Below are positions 6,210 through 7,341 of a DNA stretch of 7,341 bases, one piece after another; position 1 is the stretch's first letter, and each line of letters begins with the position of its first letter. The notes beneath the pieces were generated by a model. The model was not told the origin of the DNA. It was given only the letters and a program-made list of their open reading frames with translations, and ran no database searches. The DNA is taken from the NCBI GenBank assembly GCA_029261675.1, contig JAJDBA010000131.1, positions 1-7,341 on the forward strand, given 5' to 3'. This DNA comes from Nitrospinaceae bacterium (GTDB lineage: Bacteria > Nitrospinota > Nitrospinia > Nitrospinales > VA-1). Made by a program: the position numbers and the translations under genes.

Positions 6210-6953
6210 TCAAACTGTTGAGGACTTTAGTCTTTCAATTTCGTCTTTACTAAGAGGACGGTAAATTGCTTTACGCGCCGATTTTTCGGTCAGCACAGCT
6301 CCTTCAAGATACCATTGATCAAAAGCTTCTTGCAAAGTTTCAGGGATATCTTTTTTAGCTTCATCGTCAGATTCCAGTTTTCTGCTTTCATCCCATAATT
6401 TACAAGCTTGTTGTAATGCCTGATCGAGAGAATAGGTCGCAAAAGGCTGTTTCTGGATTTCTTTTTGTAACCAGTCCATCACCTTTTCTTCTCCGGCAAT
6501 GGCGGTACCATTTTTAAAAGTTTCCCAATGACCATCGTAATTCATGCGGAAAAAATTGGGCTTTCCCTCATTATCTAGTTCTACGAGTAGCATGCGTATA
6601 ATATAAGGGGCGCGTTGAATTTCTTCAAAGTTTTGTTTGAGTGCTGGTGCAATACCAAACTGCAATAGGCGAGCCGAGGTGACATCTTGTGCCGATCGGT
6701 TGAAACCCTCCAAGTGAGCCATATCTAATAAATTCATTCGCAGCCTTTCTACATCTGCAGGGTGTCCCACGCCACCAAGAGCAATGCGATCATAGACTTC
6801 GAAAATTTTTCCTGGCTGCGGGGCAAACCCGAAAATCAACAACCCTTCATTATATGGAACCGCCATAACAGGCTGACCCATTTTTAGTTTTTCCTGAACG
6901 TAGTTATGACGGGTGGATACCGCCTCCATCCAGCGATACGGCTCTTCAAACAT
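6210..6953 (-). CDS. prcA: 20S proteasome alpha subunit (PrcA)
   Basis: The alpha subunit forms the outer gating rings of the bacterial proteasome and is not catalytic. The 247-residue protein has the alpha-type N-terminal helix region (RWMEAVSTRHNYVQEKL, 7-23) before the first strands (GQPVMAVPYNEGLLIFGF, 26-43), then KIFEVYDRIALGGVGHPADVERLR (49-72) and NRSAQDVTSARLLQFG (85-100). These align with mycobacterial PrcA phrases such as KISELYDRVGFAAAGKF and DRRDVTGRQLAN. There is no N-terminal Thr. The tail (SARKAIYRPLSKDEIERL, 226-242) matches the basic PrcA ending, with an acidic insertion around 193-202. The start is supported by GGAG about nine bases upstream, which lies inside a repeated fragment of the upstream beta gene. 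The stop is 42 bases before ubact. Confidence 0.92.
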   Translation of the reverse strand: MFEEPYRWMEAVSTRHNYVQEKLKMGQPVMAVPYNEGLLIFGFAPQPGKIFEVYDRIALGGVGHPADVERLRMNLLDMAHLEGFNRSAQDVTSARLLQFGIAPALKQNFEEIQRAPYIIRMLLVELDNEGKPNFFRMNYDGHWETFKNGTAIAGEEKVMDWLQKEIQKQPFATYSLDQALQQACKLWDESRKLESDDEAKKDIPETLQEAFDQWYLEGAVLTEKSARKAIYRPLSKDEIERLKSSTV

Positions 6954-7035
6954 TTTTTAATTCTCCTCTCTGGACAGATTTCAGCCAAGTCAATTGATCT
7001 TCACTCCAGAACTTATAACTGTTTTTTACAAGCAT
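6946..7035 (-). pseudogene. 3'-end remnant of a duplicated proteasome beta gene; still open as a 29-residue frame
   Basis: Between the second beta gene and prcA lies a second, diverged copy of the beta gene's 3' end. It reads VKNSYKFWSEDQLTWLKS where the gene reads VTENGYKFWSEDQLTRLDS. A 2-base deletion then shifts the frame. In the original frame the copy would end SREEN and stop at TAA (6959-6957), three bases before the prcA ATG. In the shifted frame it continues as VQRGELKNV and stops at TGA (6948-6946), overlapping the prcA start by eight bases. An ATG at 7035, ten bases after GAGG, makes the whole piece a possible 29-residue peptide that could couple translation to prcA. I read it as a remnant of a deleted duplicate beta gene. 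A functional leader peptide is the alternative. Confidence 0.65.
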
Positions 7036-7115
7036 TTCTATTTTTCCTCTCTGGACATAGAATCCAGCCGGGTCAATTGATCTTCGCTCCAAAACTTATA
7101 ACCATTTTCTGTTAC
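6964..7115 (-). repeat. Diverged tandem repeat: 3' end of the second beta gene present twice
   Basis: Copy A (7045-7115) is the end of the partial beta gene; copy B (6964-7029) is the fragment before prcA. They share uninterrupted blocks such as GTCAATTGATCTTC and TCCTCTCTGGAC (+ strand). They differ by scattered substitutions, including third-position changes TTT/TTC, AGC/AGT and ACC/ACT, and by a net 2-base deletion in copy B. Both copies contain the GAGAGGA purine run. In copy B it serves as the prcA ribosome binding site; in copy A it precedes the 29-residue frame. Confidence 0.9.
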
Positions 7116-7341
7116 CGAAGCCAGAATAGGATAAATTTGGACGTTAGAAATTGCATTTTTCTGTTTGTTGTCTATCTGTGCGGCAACATGCAATAGCTTC
7201 ATAGCAATGATAGCCGCATCTTTTTCGCATCTTTCAGCAAGAGGTTTCGGGCCCCATTGATTTTCTCGCTCAAGAACATCGCGGATATGACCCGCACCCG
7301 CACCCGTAGCAGTAAAAGAAAGAACCTGAAACTCGGCTCCC
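7038..7341 (-). CDS. Second 20S proteasome beta-type subunit, C-terminal part (cut by window edge)
   Basis: The last 100 residues of a second beta subunit are visible, ending in TAG at 7040-7038; the 5' part lies beyond the window. It aligns without gaps to the end of the other PrcB (GAEFQVLSFTATGAGAG against GADFQIRTHTATGSGSQ; shared WG-KPLAER; SVTENGYKF against TLTEEGYRF), at about 40 percent identity by eye. Two conserved sites differ. GSGS is GAGA, removing the serine that supports Thr1, and DSATG is DNKQK, keeping Asp but losing the Ser/Thr and Gly. It may therefore be a non-catalytic or specialised subunit. Thr1, Asp17 and Lys33 cannot be seen. It is the most upstream visible gene of the operon and leads into the repeat before prcA. 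Confidence 0.88.
   Translation of the reverse strand, partial: GAEFQVLSFTATGAGAGHIRDVLERENQWGPKPLAERCEKDAAIIAMKLLHVAAQIDNKQKNAISNVQIYPILASVTENGYKFWSEDQLTRLDSMSREEK

Noticed and set aside
6210..6953. Alpha-subunit gene as a third beta subunit
   Set aside because: No Thr1 cleavage site. The N-terminal helix, YDRIALGG and RSAQDVT segments are alpha-type.
1..7341. tRNA, rRNA, CRISPR array, insertion sequence or prophage remnants
   Set aside because: No cloverleaf-like segment, regularly spaced repeats, transposase frame or terminal inverted repeats were seen. The only notable repeat is the beta-gene tail at 6964-7115.

Overview
The window reads as part of a chromosome from a Gram-negative, free-living bacterium that carries a bacterial 20S proteasome and a Pup-like modifier of the UBact type. 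Such systems are known from Nitrospirota, Nitrospinota and several candidate phyla. The modifier's C-terminal half, its RTGQ ending and the AsmA-like envelope protein fit that kind of organism. A Nitrospinota or Nitrospirota relative is my best guess, but it is inference from gene content and not a measured placement.

Left part (1-1460, + strand): the 3' end of a class II fumarase gene (fumC), then a 27-residue single-span membrane microprotein (533-616), then a membrane-anchored AsmA-like protein (651-1460). A convergent intergenic region with several hairpins follows. On the opposite strand lies a small cytoplasmic protein with two canonical EF-hand calcium loops (1628-2119), which appears to have its own promoter.

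Right part (2309-7341, all - strand): a tightly packed operon. In transcription order it contains a second proteasome beta subunit (3' end only, cut by the window edge), a duplicated fragment of that gene's 3' end, prcA (alpha subunit), ubact (58-residue modifier ending in Gln), prcB (beta subunit with propeptide and intact Thr1/Asp17/Lys33), pafA (modifier ligase), a HIT-family nucleotide hydrolase, and nadA (quinolinate synthase). Junctions are overlaps of 4-8 nt or gaps of 4-42 nt, so co-transcription and translational coupling are likely.

How the genes work together: PafA would attach UBact through its C-terminus to lysines of target proteins. The alpha/beta barrel would degrade them, with an ATPase ring (ARC/Mpa type) that is not in this window. 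UBact ends in Gln, so a deamidase (Dop) is expected elsewhere. The HIT protein and NadA are metabolic genes riding on the operon, and a functional link is unproven.

The most unusual points are the second beta subunit, which has lost conserved residues around the active site, and the 3'-end duplication directly in front of prcA. The duplicated copy carries a 2-nt deletion, is still open as a 29-residue reading frame overlapping the prcA start, and supplies the prcA ribosome binding site. No tRNA, rRNA, CRISPR array or insertion sequence was seen, and no stretch longer than about 190 bases lacks a gene.
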